DNA from: Solobacterium sp.
Lineage (GTDB): Bacteria; Bacillota_I; Bacilli_A; Erysipelotrichales; Erysipelotrichaceae
DNA: 64,000 nt
Assembly (NCBI GenBank): GCA_017404505.1
Contig: JAFRCE010000026.1
Coordinates: 62,001-126,000, forward strand
Direction of reading: 5' to 3'
Both the position numbers and the translations under genes were made by a program. The notes under the pieces are model-generated. The model saw only the letters and a program-made list of their open reading frames with translations. It searched no databases and was not told the DNA's origin. Shown one piece after another: positions 44,973 to 53,219 of the stretch (the first letter of the stretch is position 1; each line of letters begins with the position of its first letter).

Positions 44973-45548
44973 ATGGACAAGTTTTTAGTTGAAGTATCTG
45001 CCCGTCATATTCACCTCAACCGTGAAGACATGGATATTCTGTTCGGCGCGGGATCTGAACTGCATCCGATGAAGGAACTCTCCCAGCCGGGTCAGTACGC
45101 TTCGGAAGAAAAAGTCACACTGGTCGGTCCGAAGGGCAAATCCAGCGTGCGCGTTCTCGGACCGCTGCGTCCGGAAACCCAGGTCGAACTTTCCCTGACG
45201 GACGCAAGAAGCCTCGGCGTCAAGGCCATGATCCGCGAATCCGGCGATCTGGAAGGCACGACAGGCGATCTGACACTGGTCGGTCCGGCCGGTGAAAAAG
45301 CAATTACCTGCGGCGTCATCGCAGCCAAGCGCCATGTTCATATGACACCGGCAGACGCGGAGAGATTCGGCGTTGAAAACGGCGAGATCGTCAACGTCAA
45401 GATCGACACAGACGGCCGTTCCGTTGTCTTCGGCGACACCGTTATCCGGGTCAGCGAGAAGTATGCTCTGGCCATGCACATCGACACCGACGAGGCAAAC
45501 GCGGCTGCCATTTCCGGCACGGCCGAAGGAACCATTATCAAATTATAA
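44973..45548 (+). CDS. pduL: Phosphate propanoyltransferase / phosphotransacetylase PduL
   Basis: 191 residues. Interconverts acyl-CoA and acyl phosphate; structurally unrelated to Pta. Two PduL repeats: VEVSARHIHLNREDMDILFG (about 4-23) and AAKRHVHMTPADAERFGVENG (about 117-137), with the zinc-binding His residues. No microcompartment genes or encapsulation peptide are evident, so a housekeeping role in acetate formation is likely. RBS TTGGAGGAC. Confidence 0.93.
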   Translation: MDKFLVEVSARHIHLNREDMDILFGAGSELHPMKELSQPGQYASEEKVTLVGPKGKSSVRVLGPLRPETQVELSLTDARSLGVKAMIRESGDLEGTTGDLTLVGPAGEKAITCGVIAAKRHVHMTPADAERFGVENGEIVNVKIDTDGRSVVFGDTVIRVSEKYALAMHIDTDEANAAAISGTAEGTIIKL

Positions 45549-45559
45549 GAAACAGAAGA

Positions 45560-45586
45560 AAAGCCATCACTGATGGCTTTTCATTT
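45560..45586. terminator. Bidirectional terminator
   Basis: AAAAGCCATC-ACT-GATGGCTTTT between pduL and the convergent HD gene. Confidence 0.88.
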
Positions 45587-46045
45587 CAGACCAAATTCTT
45601 CACACAGTGCCTGATGGCGCTGTTTTTCTTTGTCTTTGACAGGCTTGGAAGGATCGTGGAAACAGTGATGAATGACATCGGCGTCTTTCAGCACTTCGTC
45701 CAGCGGACCGTCCGTGACGTGCTTGTCATCGTGGTGATAGATCATCGAACAGATCCGTTCGTTTTCCTCTTCACTCGTCTGGTTCAGTTCGGCCAGATAG
45801 GTTTTCGCCAGCTCGGCACCGCGGTGGGCATGATCTTCATAACTGCCGGACAGATAGGCCGCCATATCGTGCATCATCGCCGCCATGGCCGGCAGTTCCG
45901 GATCCATGCCGCGTTTTTCAGCGATCAGGACGGCGGCCAGCGAGACGCCGTTGAGATGAATGATGGCGGAGGTTTTCTTTTCTTCGTCGTTGATCTTCTG
46001 CAGTTCGCGGAAAATGATCGCCCGCAGGTCTTTCAGTCTGCTCAT
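45581..46045 (-). CDS. HD domain-containing protein
   Basis: 154 residues. Metal-dependent phosphohydrolase fold: His in IIHLNGVSLAAVL (about 30), HD dyad in AAMMHDMAAYL (about 58-59), HAHRGAELAK region, YHHDDKH and a distal Asp in LKDADVIHH. Small HD proteins hydrolyse nucleotides or nucleotide signals; the substrate is unknown. It overlaps the cysE stop by 4 nt, so it is the third gene of the cysteine operon. Confidence 0.88.
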   Translation of the reverse strand: MSRLKDLRAIIFRELQKINDEEKKTSAIIHLNGVSLAAVLIAEKRGMDPELPAMAAMMHDMAAYLSGSYEDHAHRGAELAKTYLAELNQTSEEENERICSMIYHHDDKHVTDGPLDEVLKDADVIHHCFHDPSKPVKDKEKQRHQALCEEFGLK

Positions 46046-46878
46046 GCGTTCTCCTTCTGGTCGTAATTCTGATATACGACAGTGGTATGGGGCGGCACCG
46101 AGTTCAGGATCCAGACGTTACCGCCGATGATGGAATGATCGCCGATGACCGTCGTACCGCCGAGAATCGTGGCATTTGCGTAAACGATGACATGGTTGCC
46201 GAGATCCGGATGGCGCTTGCCGCCTTTGACAGGCAGGCCGTTTTCGTCCAGATCGAAGCTCTTGGCACCAATCGTGACACCCTGATAAAGCTTGACGTGA
46301 TGACCGAGCACGGCCGTTTCACCGATGACGATGCCGGTGCCGTGGTCGATGCAGAAGTATTCACCGATCGTGGCGCCGGGGTTGATGTCGATGCCGGTCT
46401 TCTCGTGGGCGTATTCCGTCATGATACGGGGGATATAGGGAACCTTGAGGTCATATAATTCGTGAGCAAGACGGTAGATGCAGATGGCATAAAAGCCGGG
46501 ATAGCAGAGGATGACTTCCGCTTTTGACTTGGCGGCCGGGTCGCCGTCATAGATGGCCTGGATATCCGTGCAGATCAGATGCATGACTTTCGGCATGCGG
46601 CTCAGGAATTCTTCCGTCAGTTCTTCCGAAACGGAAGGGTCGAGATCGTCGAGATCACGGGCGATGGCGATCTCATAGGTCAGATCGCCGATCAGGGTCG
46701 CCAGGGATGTTTCCTGGGTATAATCCTGGAAGCGGTAGAAATCCGGCAGTAACAGCAGCTGCAGGCGTTTGATGATACTGAGAATGCGCTTGCGGTCCGG
46801 TTTCGGTTTATGCTTCGCGATGCCCGTATCACGCTCCGCTTCGATTTCTTTCAGAAGTTCGTTGTTATATACTCTCAT
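46042..46878 (-). CDS. cysE: Serine O-acetyltransferase
   Basis: 278 residues. Makes O-acetylserine from serine and acetyl-CoA. N-terminal helical domain (1-150), then left-handed beta-helix with hexapeptide repeats: GIDINPGATIGEYFCIDHGTG (catalytic His, about 170-190), GETAVLGHHVKLYQGVTIGA, KRHPDLGNHVIVYANATILGG. I prefer ATG 46878 to GTG 46884 because of the GGAG spacing and ATG. It starts just after the cysK stop. Longer than B. subtilis CysE at the N-terminus; resembles the EpsC-type found in anaerobes. Confidence 0.95.
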   Translation of the reverse strand: MRVYNNELLKEIEAERDTGIAKHKPKPDRKRILSIIKRLQLLLLPDFYRFQDYTQETSLATLIGDLTYEIAIARDLDDLDPSVSEELTEEFLSRMPKVMHLICTDIQAIYDGDPAAKSKAEVILCYPGFYAICIYRLAHELYDLKVPYIPRIMTEYAHEKTGIDINPGATIGEYFCIDHGTGIVIGETAVLGHHVKLYQGVTIGAKSFDLDENGLPVKGGKRHPDLGNHVIVYANATILGGTTVIGDHSIIGGNVWILNSVPPHTTVVYQNYDQKENA

Positions 46879-46880
46879 TT

Positions 46881-47816
46881 TCACTCCTCGGCAAACATCT
46901 TTGTGGAAAGGTAGCGGTCGCCGGAATCCGGCAGGATCACGACGATTTTCCGGTTTTCGTTTTCCGGCTTTTTGGCCAGTTCGATAGCCGCGTGCAGAGC
47001 GGCACCGCCGGAGATGCCGATCAGGATGCCCTGCGTTCTGGCGAACATCGCGCCGTCGCGGATCGCGTCGTCGTTTTTCACCCGGATCACTTCGTCATAG
47101 ACGGAAGTGTCAAGCACGGAAGGGATGAAGCCGGCACCGATGCCCTGGATGGCATGCGGGCCGGGTCTGTCACCGGATAAAACCGCGGAACTGTCCGGCT
47201 CCACGGCGATGATGCGGACGGCCGGATTCTTTTCTTTCAGGTACTTTCCGGTGCCGGTGATGGTGCCGCCGGTGCCGACGCCGGCCACCAGCATGTCGAC
47301 TTCTCCGCCGGTATCCTGCCAGATTTCCGGACCGGTCGTATTATAGTGGGCTTTCCAGTTGGAAGGGTTGTCGAACTGGGCGGGGATGAAGGAGTTGGGA
47401 ATTCCGGCGGCGAGTTCTTCGGCTTTGGCGATCGCGCCTTTCATGCCGAGTGTTCCGTCGGTCAGGACGATCTCGGCGCCATAGGCCCGGATCATGCGGA
47501 TGCGTTCCGCCGACATCGTGTCCGGCATGACGATGATCACCCGGTAGCCATGCGATACGCCGACCGCCGCAAGTCCGATGCCGGTATTGCCGGAAGTCGG
47601 TTCAATGATCACCGAACCTGCCTGCAGGCGGCTGTCTTCCTCGGCATCCAGGATCATCTGCAGGGCGACGCGGTCTTTGATCGAACCGGTCGCGTTGACG
47701 AATTCCATCTTGCCGTAAAGGGTCGCCTTAAGACTGTACTTCTCTTCGATGGCCCGCAGCTCAAGAAGCGGCGTGGCGCCGATCAGCTGTTCCACGGAAG
47801 TATAAATTCTGCTCAT
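46881..47816 (-). CDS. cysK: O-acetylserine (thiol)-lyase / cysteine synthase A
   Basis: 311 residues. PLP enzyme converting O-acetylserine and sulfide to cysteine. The PLP lysine is in NATGSIKDRVAL (about 43; the usual NPGGSVKDR is altered), substrate loop TSGNTGIGLA (about 70), PLP phosphate loop GVGTGGTITGTG (about 175-186). RBS AAGGAGGATAAG. It lies behind a leader-peptide attenuator with three Cys codons. Confidence 0.96.
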   Translation of the reverse strand: MSRIYTSVEQLIGATPLLELRAIEEKYSLKATLYGKMEFVNATGSIKDRVALQMILDAEEDSRLQAGSVIIEPTSGNTGIGLAAVGVSHGYRVIIVMPDTMSAERIRMIRAYGAEIVLTDGTLGMKGAIAKAEELAAGIPNSFIPAQFDNPSNWKAHYNTTGPEIWQDTGGEVDMLVAGVGTGGTITGTGKYLKEKNPAVRIIAVEPDSSAVLSGDRPGPHAIQGIGAGFIPSVLDTSVYDEVIRVKNDDAIRDGAMFARTQGILIGISGGAALHAAIELAKKPENENRKIVVILPDSGDRYLSTKMFAEE

Positions 47817-47833
47817 CTTATCCTCCTTGATTG

Positions 47834-47855
47834 AAAAAACCGGGCATCTCCCGGT
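47834..47855 (-). terminator. Attenuator terminator ahead of cysK
   Basis: On the minus strand ACCGGG-AGATG-CCCGGT followed by six T, ending 18 bases before the cysK start. Its 5' arm can alternatively pair with CCCGG (47913-47909) inside the leader ORF. Confidence 0.85.
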
Positions 47856-47880
47856 CAGTTGTCAGTGATACAGATCGTCA

Positions 47881-47964
47881 TTACAAAACATCCTGTTCCT
47901 GAACAGTGCCGGGTAAGCTCGGTATAGGGCAACAACATGCATTGTCATACAGATCTGAAACCAT
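47881..47964 (-). CDS. Cysteine-rich leader peptide of the cysK operon (attenuator)
   Basis: 27 residues, too short for ordinary gene finding. ATG 47964 is preceded by AAGGAAA with a 6-nt spacing. Residues 9-13 read ACCCP, with codons TGT TGT TGC (47937-47929), and the ORF stops at 47881, 25 nt before an intrinsic terminator that precedes cysK-cysE. This is the layout of a ribosome-mediated amino acid attenuator: low Cys-tRNA stalls the ribosome at codons 10-12, freeing CCCGG (codons 18-19) to pair with the terminator's 5' arm. The start-to-terminator organisation is seen; the mechanism is inferred. Confidence 0.8.
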   Translation of the reverse strand: MVSDLYDNACCCPIPSLPGTVQEQDVL

Positions 47965-47984
47965 TTTTCGTTTCCTTTTTTATA

Positions 47985-48012
47985 ACTGTATCACTTTGCC
48001 ATAGAGCGTCAA
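47985..48012 (-). promoter_or_regulatory. Promoter of the cysK leader
   Basis: TTGACG (minus strand, 48007-48012), 16 bases, TACAGT (47985-47990). The start site would leave a 5' UTR of about 14 nt before the leader peptide ATG. Confidence 0.6.
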
Positions 48013-48067
48013 GCGATATGTTCACAGCCGCCGTTACGGACATTTTGCGTTCCTATCTAAAAGAAAA

Positions 48068-48073
48068 TATAAT
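48068..48073 (+). promoter_or_regulatory. -10 box of the Hsp70-like operon
   Basis: TATAAT, 25 bases before the ATG at 48098. The -35 is not obvious. Confidence 0.5.
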
Positions 48074-48097
48074 ATAAAAAAGACGAGGTTGTTTTTT

Positions 48098-48973
48098 ATG
48101 GAAACGATGCAGTCCATACTGGAAAAAGATAAAGAGAAATTTCTGCAGCTGCTGAACAGCGAAGACGACGCGGAGCGGGCAGCCGCACAGGTCAACCGTG
48201 AGCTGAGCCGCATCCTTTATGTCTTCAACGAGCAGGACGAAAGCGACGCTGTCAAAAAAGCCGCCATGCAGATGATCACCGCCGTGCAGGCTTCCGCCTC
48301 GCTGCTGGACAGTGCCGGAGCCACCGACGTATATCACCGCACGCAGCAGGAGACCAACAGCAACGGCCATCTGCCGGTCCGTTTCTGGATCTACGTGATG
48401 CTGACCGTGGCCTGTGGCGGCGGCGCCGTGGCCATGTATATTCTCAAAGGCAATCCGGTCTCATCGGTCATTGAACTGCCGCTGATTCTGGCTCTGCTGG
48501 TTCTGATGATCTTCTTTACCTTCCTGAGCGGCCGCAGTGCCCATAAAGTCACTGCCAGGCCGAAAGAAGAATACCTGACAAAGACAACTTTCGACGCCAT
48601 GAAGATCTACCGTTCACTGTTCACGACGGTCGTCGCCATTGACCGGCAGCTGCAGGACGTCCGCATGGATACCGCCATGGCTGAAAAGAAACAGCGTATT
48701 GAAACCCGCGGCAATCTGTCGGATGCCGAGCTTGACCTGCTTTCCTCACTGCTGGAAACAGCTTTGGCGGAAGAAGGGGACGGCGCGAAGCAGACGGTCT
48801 CGGAGATCAGTTACTATCTGCACCGGAAGGGTGCCGAAGTCGTGCATTATTCCGCCGATCATAAACCATGGTTTGACATGATGCCGTCCGGCGGCGGTTC
48901 CGGAACGATCCGGCCGGCCATTGTCATGGACGGCAATGTCCTGCGGAAAGGACTCGCGGCAGGAGGACAGTAA
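48098..48973 (+). CDS. Two-helix membrane protein, partner of the Hsp70-like protein
   Basis: 291 residues, not recognised. A helical, acidic N-terminal domain (1-90), a hairpin of two transmembrane helices (about 97-117 and 124-145), then a helical cytosolic domain (about 150-250) and a Gly-rich tail (PSGGGSGTIRPAIVMDGN). ATG 48098 after GACGAGG; an in-frame TTG three codons upstream is less likely. Only 3 nt separate it from the Hsp70-like gene, implying a common complex. Confidence 0.75.
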   Translation: METMQSILEKDKEKFLQLLNSEDDAERAAAQVNRELSRILYVFNEQDESDAVKKAAMQMITAVQASASLLDSAGATDVYHRTQQETNSNGHLPVRFWIYVMLTVACGGGAVAMYILKGNPVSSVIELPLILALLVLMIFFTFLSGRSAHKVTARPKEEYLTKTTFDAMKIYRSLFTTVVAIDRQLQDVRMDTAMAEKKQRIETRGNLSDAELDLLSSLLETALAEEGDGAKQTVSEISYYLHRKGAEVVHYSADHKPWFDMMPSGGGSGTIRPAIVMDGNVLRKGLAAGGQ

Positions 48974-48976
48974 AAG

Positions 48977-50887
48977 ATGGACAGATACTACGGATTTGAT
49001 CTGGGCGACGCCGAAAGTGCGGTTGCCCGTCTGGAAAAGGAAGACAGCGAACCGGAAGTTCTCACCGTTCAGGATGAGAAGAGTTTTATCACGGCATTCG
49101 CCCAGCTGAAAGACGGCCAGCTTCTGGTCGGTGAAAAAGCCTGCTACGCACCGGACGCGGTGCTCCGCAAGATCCGCTTCAAAAGCCGCTATCTGACCGA
49201 TCCTTCCGTCAAAAAGGACATCACCGGTTTCGCGGCCGGTGTGCTTGGCGAGCTGTATACCAACGCTTCACTGCTGAAGGGCGGCGACGACTGTTTCTAC
49301 ATCGGCTGTCCGGCCGGATGGGACAAGGCTGCCCGGGAAGAATACCGTGAAATCTTCGAGAAGATCGGCTATCCGCCGGCGAAGATCATATCCGAGTCTA
49401 GAGCGGCGCTGGTCAGTGCCTGTCAGTCCCGTCATCTGCAGGTCGGCTATGACATTCTCAAAAAGCCGGTCCTGGTCATTGACGTCGGCTCCTCGACGAC
49501 GGATTTCGCCTATATCATGGGCGGCAAGGAAGTCCAGCTGCAGACCGGCGGCGAAGTGTTCTTCGGCGGTGGTATCATGGACGAAGTGCTGCTGGAAATC
49601 TGTGTGGCGGACTCGCCGCACGCCAAGAAGATCCGCCGTATCTTTGAAGAAAGTGAACCGTGGAAGAACTACTGTGAATTCGCGGCCCGCCGTCTGAAGG
49701 AGAAATACTTCAGCGACGAGGAATACTGGCAGAACAATGAATGCACGCAGATCGTGACGATCCGTCATACCGCATTGCCGGTGCGTCTGACGCTGCATAT
49801 GAACAGGTCGATCGCGGACAAGCTTCTGAACCAGAAGGTAGAGAAGCTGCAGAACCGTTCTTTCAAGGAAATGTTTATCGATTCCCTCAGGGACGCGAAA
49901 GCGTCACTGACGGAAAAGCAGCCGGAAATGATCTTCCTGACCGGCGGCGTTTCCAAACTGCCGGCCATGAAGGGCTGGTGCCGGGAAGTATTCCCGGATG
50001 CCGTGCTGATCAGCGGCGCCGATCCGGAATTCTCGGTCGCCAAAGGTCTTGCCTACTGCGGCCGCATCGATGACGAGCTGCGTGCCTTCAAGGAGGAGGT
50101 GGATCTGCTGATCTCCTCGACCGTGGTGGAACGCATCGTTTCCGAACATATGCCGGAACTGTACAAAGCGGCTGTCAAAACGCTGATCGAACCGATCATC
50201 GAAGAAGCTGCCTGGCCGGTCGTCGACAGATGGCGCAGCGGCCACGTGCAGAAGCTTTCCGATATCAACGGCGAACTGCAGAAGGAAATCGACTTTTTCC
50301 TGCATTCCGAAAAAGCCAGAACGCTTCTGACCAAACCGATTACTTCCTGGCTGAAAACCGTCGCCTATGATCTGGAAGAATACACGATTCCGATCTGTAC
50401 CAGACACAACGTGCCGTATTCGGCTCTGAATCTGAATTCCTACCTGGCCGTTCAGGACATCGAGATCCAGATGGCGGCGGAGGATGTCTTCGCCATCAAG
50501 GAAATCACCTGGACGATCGATACGCTCGTGTCACTGATCATCGGCTTCCTTTGCGGCGGCAACGGCATCGCTGTCATTGCCAGCGGTCTGCCGGGCATCG
50601 TCGCCGGAGCTGTCATTTCGCTTCTTGTTCTCGCTCTCGGCAAGGAAAAGATGGAAGAGGCGATCCTCAACGCCGATATTCCGCATTTCCTCAGACGTCT
50701 GATCCCGAAGATGTATCTGAAGGCGCGTCTGGATGTCGTCAGTGAGGAAGTGAAGAAAAACCTGTACCAGAGTCTGGAACAGGAAAAGAACGACGAGATC
50801 TCGGAACGGGTGGCCAAGGAAATTTCCGAACAGATCGAGACGTGTCTTGTGCACATGGCGGAAGTCGTCGAGATTCCGCTCGGCTGA
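48977..50887 (+). CDS. Hsp70/actin-like ATPase with C-terminal membrane hairpin
   Basis: 636 residues. Residues 1-380 carry an Hsp70-type ATPase: phosphate-1 motif YYGFDLGDAES (4-14), phosphate-2 VLVIDVGSSTTDFAYIMGG (about 172-190) and adenosine motif IFLTGGVSKLPAM (about 318-330). The usual beta-sandwich substrate domain is missing; instead there is a helical region and two hydrophobic helices (about 517-556, GFLCGGNGIAVIASGLPGIVAG in between), then an amphipathic C-terminus. Known Hsp70s are not membrane-integral in this way. Function unknown; probably works with the preceding membrane protein. Confidence 0.8.
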   Translation: MDRYYGFDLGDAESAVARLEKEDSEPEVLTVQDEKSFITAFAQLKDGQLLVGEKACYAPDAVLRKIRFKSRYLTDPSVKKDITGFAAGVLGELYTNASLLKGGDDCFYIGCPAGWDKAAREEYREIFEKIGYPPAKIISESRAALVSACQSRHLQVGYDILKKPVLVIDVGSSTTDFAYIMGGKEVQLQTGGEVFFGGGIMDEVLLEICVADSPHAKKIRRIFEESEPWKNYCEFAARRLKEKYFSDEEYWQNNECTQIVTIRHTALPVRLTLHMNRSIADKLLNQKVEKLQNRSFKEMFIDSLRDAKASLTEKQPEMIFLTGGVSKLPAMKGWCREVFPDAVLISGADPEFSVAKGLAYCGRIDDELRAFKEEVDLLISSTVVERIVSEHMPELYKAAVKTLIEPIIEEAAWPVVDRWRSGHVQKLSDINGELQKEIDFFLHSEKARTLLTKPITSWLKTVAYDLEEYTIPICTRHNVPYSALNLNSYLAVQDIEIQMAAEDVFAIKEITWTIDTLVSLIIGFLCGGNGIAVIASGLPGIVAGAVISLLVLALGKEKMEEAILNADIPHFLRRLIPKMYLKARLDVVSEEVKKNLYQSLEQEKNDEISERVAKEISEQIETCLVHMAEVVEIPLG

Positions 50888-50905
50888 TTGATATACTGCC
50901 TGATA

Positions 50906-50932
50906 AGCCGGCTGGCAACAGCCGGTTTTTTC
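50906..50932 (+). terminator. Terminator of the Hsp70-like operon
   Basis: CCGGCTG-GCAA-CAGCCGG followed by T6. Confidence 0.9.
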
Positions 50933-50947
50933 TGTGTTTCCGGTCGG

Positions 50948-51008
50948 ATTGACCGGCGGGTCAATCAATGCTATTCTGAGTGCGGATATCATTGACTCAC
51001 CAGTCAAT
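50948..51008. promoter_or_regulatory. Promoter with two perfect TetR-type operators
   Basis: Palindromes ATTGACCGGCGGGTCAAT (50948-50965) and ATTGACTCACCAGTCAAT (50991-51008), both perfect in the outer 7 bp and 43 bp apart. Promoter TTGACC (50949-50954), 17 bases, TATTCT (50972-50977). One operator covers the -35 and the other lies downstream of the -10, ending 14 bases before the ATG. Confidence 0.85.
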
Positions 51009-51022
51009 ATAAAGGAGCGATC

Positions 51023-51667
51023 ATGGCAATTGACGCATTTGAGAAACTGCCGGAAGAAAAAAGGGAACGGATCATCGCCGCCGGCATAAGCGAATTCGCG
51101 TGTCAGTCTTATCAGGATGTGAAGACGGATGTCATCACGTCCCGGTGCGGTATTTCCAAAGGCATTCTGTTTCACTATTTCGGTTCCAAGAAAGGTTTTT
51201 ACCTCTATTGTCTGAAGACGGCGCTGAGCCGCCTTATGACGGCAACACCGGCACCGCAGGGGAATGATTTCTACACGGTTCTGTTTGATAAAATGGAAGA
51301 GAAGATGAATCTCTGCCGGAAGTACCGGAAAGAAATGCACATGGTCAACATGGCTTCCCGCGACCTGTCTTCCGAGATCGCCGCCGAAAAGGCGGAACTC
51401 ATGGAGCAGTACATGACGGCTGTGCATGCCGGATCTGCGAAGACCCTGAAGAAGGCCATGTCCTTTCTTGTCCTGAAGGAAAACGATCACATGAAAGTCA
51501 CTGCCGAAGGCCTGCAGCTCTATATCAGCGCGATCCTGAATGCTTATCTGCGGCAGTATCAGCAGGATCCCGCTGCGTTTTTCGCGGATGAAAAACGCAT
51601 CCGCCGCAAGAGGAAGGAATACATTGACCTGATGCTGTACGGCATCTGTGAAAAGGAGACGATATGA
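51023..51667 (+). CDS. TetR/AcrR family transcriptional regulator
   Basis: 214 residues. N-terminal HTH: EKRERIIAAGISEFACQSYQ, then VITSRCGISKGILFHYFGSK (about 38-57). The C-terminal domain is unassigned. RBS AAAGGAGCGAT. It presumably represses its own operon through the two palindromes. Overlaps the CoA-ligase-like gene by 4 nt, suggesting an acyl-CoA or aryl acid effector. Confidence 0.92.
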   Translation: MAIDAFEKLPEEKRERIIAAGISEFACQSYQDVKTDVITSRCGISKGILFHYFGSKKGFYLYCLKTALSRLMTATPAPQGNDFYTVLFDKMEEKMNLCRKYRKEMHMVNMASRDLSSEIAAEKAELMEQYMTAVHAGSAKTLKKAMSFLVLKENDHMKVTAEGLQLYISAILNAYLRQYQQDPAAFFADEKRIRRKRKEYIDLMLYGICEKETI

Positions 51668-53049
51668 AGAAAACCGGCATTCTGAAAGCGATGAAACTCT
51701 GCTTGGATTATCAGAAGATGACCGATGGCGAAAGAGAGCAGCTCCGCACGGCAAGACTGAGGGAGCTTGTCGCTTATGCAAGGGAAAACAGTCCGTATTA
51801 TCAGAAACTGTACCAGGACATTCCGGACGATTTTCAGCTGAGCGATCTGCCGCCCGTCAATAAACGGGAACTGATGGACCACTGGGACGAATGGGTCACG
51901 GACGGAGACCTGAAACTGTCCGACGCGGAAGAATTCATGACGGACAGAAACAATATCGGATCACGGCTGAAAGGGAAGTATATGGTATTTACCACCTCCG
52001 GATCGACCGGCAATCCGCTGGTGGCTGTCTATGATAAAACAGCGGAAAACATCATGGGTGCGATCAGTGCCTGCCGCAGCTATGCGCGAAAAGAAGACCT
52101 GAAGGCATTTATCCTGAAAGGCGGCAAAAGCATCGGTGTTTTCGCGGATGAAGGGTTTTACCTCGGCAACAGCAGCATCCGTTCCCGTTTAAAAACCATG
52201 CCCTGGAAGAAAAAACAGCTGGCCGTATCCAGCGCTCTGTGGCCGGTCGATAAGATCGTCGCTCAGCTGAATGAATTTCAGCCGGCGATGCTGGGCGGTT
52301 ATCCCTCGCATCTGGAACTGCTGAGCGAAGAAGCGGCGGCCGGCCGTCTGCGCATTCATCCGGTGATCATCATGACCGGCGGCGAGTATCTTTCCGATGC
52401 CCTGCGGCAAAAGCTGGCGGATACGTTTCACTGCTATGTGCAGACTTCCTATTCCTGCACGGAAGGCGGAACGGTCGCCTGTGAGTGCACCCACCGTCAC
52501 TTCCACGTCAACGACGACTGGCTGATCGTCGAGGCGGTGGACGGCAATGGCGATCCGGTAGCGGACGGCGTACAGGCAGAGAAGATCCTGCTGACGAACC
52601 TGTACAATTACACGCAGCCTTATATCCGCTATGAAGTAACCGACCGGGTGATCATGCATCATGAACCATGCCCCTGCGGCAATTCTTCGCCGTGGCTTGA
52701 ACTGGAAGGCCGCACCGACGACGTGACGGAATTCCGGGAGGGGGAAGAAACCGTGCGCATCGCGCCGCTGTCCTTTTACGCGCTGCTGAAGGAGATCCAC
52801 GGGATCCGCCGCTTCCAACTGGTGGTTTATCCGGAAAACCGGATCGAAGTGCGGCTTGAGGAAAAGGAAGGCACCGGCAGACAGGCGGCTTTTGAAGCGG
52901 CGAAGACAGCCCTGACGGATTATCTGGCCAGCCAGAACGTTCATCATGTGCAGATCACTCTGACGGAAGAGACGCCCCGTCAGGACAAAGGCAGCGGCAA
53001 ATTCAAGCATATTATCAGCTGCCGGCAGGAAACACCGAAGGCCGTTTGA
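51664..53049 (+). CDS. Phenylacetate-CoA ligase-like adenylate-forming protein
   Basis: 461 residues. PaaK/CapK-type member of the ANL superfamily. LRELVAYARENSPYYQKLY at the N-terminus, the ATP loop YMVFTTSGSTGNPLVAV (about 100-116), LGGYPSHLELL, QTSYSCTEGG (about 258-267) and EGRTDDVTEF are family features. CHC-type motif CPCGNSSPWL (about 337-346) is also common. Expected reaction: carboxylic acid + ATP + CoA to acyl-CoA, or acyl-adenylate transfer. The acid is unknown. Cotranscribed with its TetR. Confidence 0.85.
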   Translation: MKKTGILKAMKLCLDYQKMTDGEREQLRTARLRELVAYARENSPYYQKLYQDIPDDFQLSDLPPVNKRELMDHWDEWVTDGDLKLSDAEEFMTDRNNIGSRLKGKYMVFTTSGSTGNPLVAVYDKTAENIMGAISACRSYARKEDLKAFILKGGKSIGVFADEGFYLGNSSIRSRLKTMPWKKKQLAVSSALWPVDKIVAQLNEFQPAMLGGYPSHLELLSEEAAAGRLRIHPVIIMTGGEYLSDALRQKLADTFHCYVQTSYSCTEGGTVACECTHRHFHVNDDWLIVEAVDGNGDPVADGVQAEKILLTNLYNYTQPYIRYEVTDRVIMHHEPCPCGNSSPWLELEGRTDDVTEFREGEETVRIAPLSFYALLKEIHGIRRFQLVVYPENRIEVRLEEKEGTGRQAAFEAAKTALTDYLASQNVHHVQITLTEETPRQDKGSGKFKHIISCRQETPKAV

Positions 53050-53061
53050 CAACCACAGCGG

Positions 53062-53109
53062 GCAGGATGCGGAAATCATGGATTTCCGTCGTGAATGCCT
53101 GCTTTTTTT
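53062..53109 (+). terminator. Terminator after the CoA-ligase-like gene
   Basis: GCAGG...CCTGC outer stem enclosing GGAAATC-ATG-GATTTCC, followed by T7. Confidence 0.8.
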
Positions 53110-53120
53110 GTGTCTCTGCA

Positions 53121-53129
53121 TGGTATAAT
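53121..53129 (+). promoter_or_regulatory. Extended -10 of the mutarotase-nagB unit
   Basis: TGG-TATAAT (53124-53129); about 90 nt of leader before the ATG at 53220. Confidence 0.6.
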
Positions 53130-53219
53130 AACAGCAGAAAATCAGTACGAGAAATCATTCCCATCTGTATGAAAAACACTTTAATCATGATGTTTAAGGC
53201 AATGTAAAGGAGGAAAGAC

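Noticed and set aside
44973-45548. Start of a bacterial microcompartment locus at pduL
   Set aside because: No shell proteins or signature enzymes nearby, and no N-terminal encapsulation helix on this PduL.
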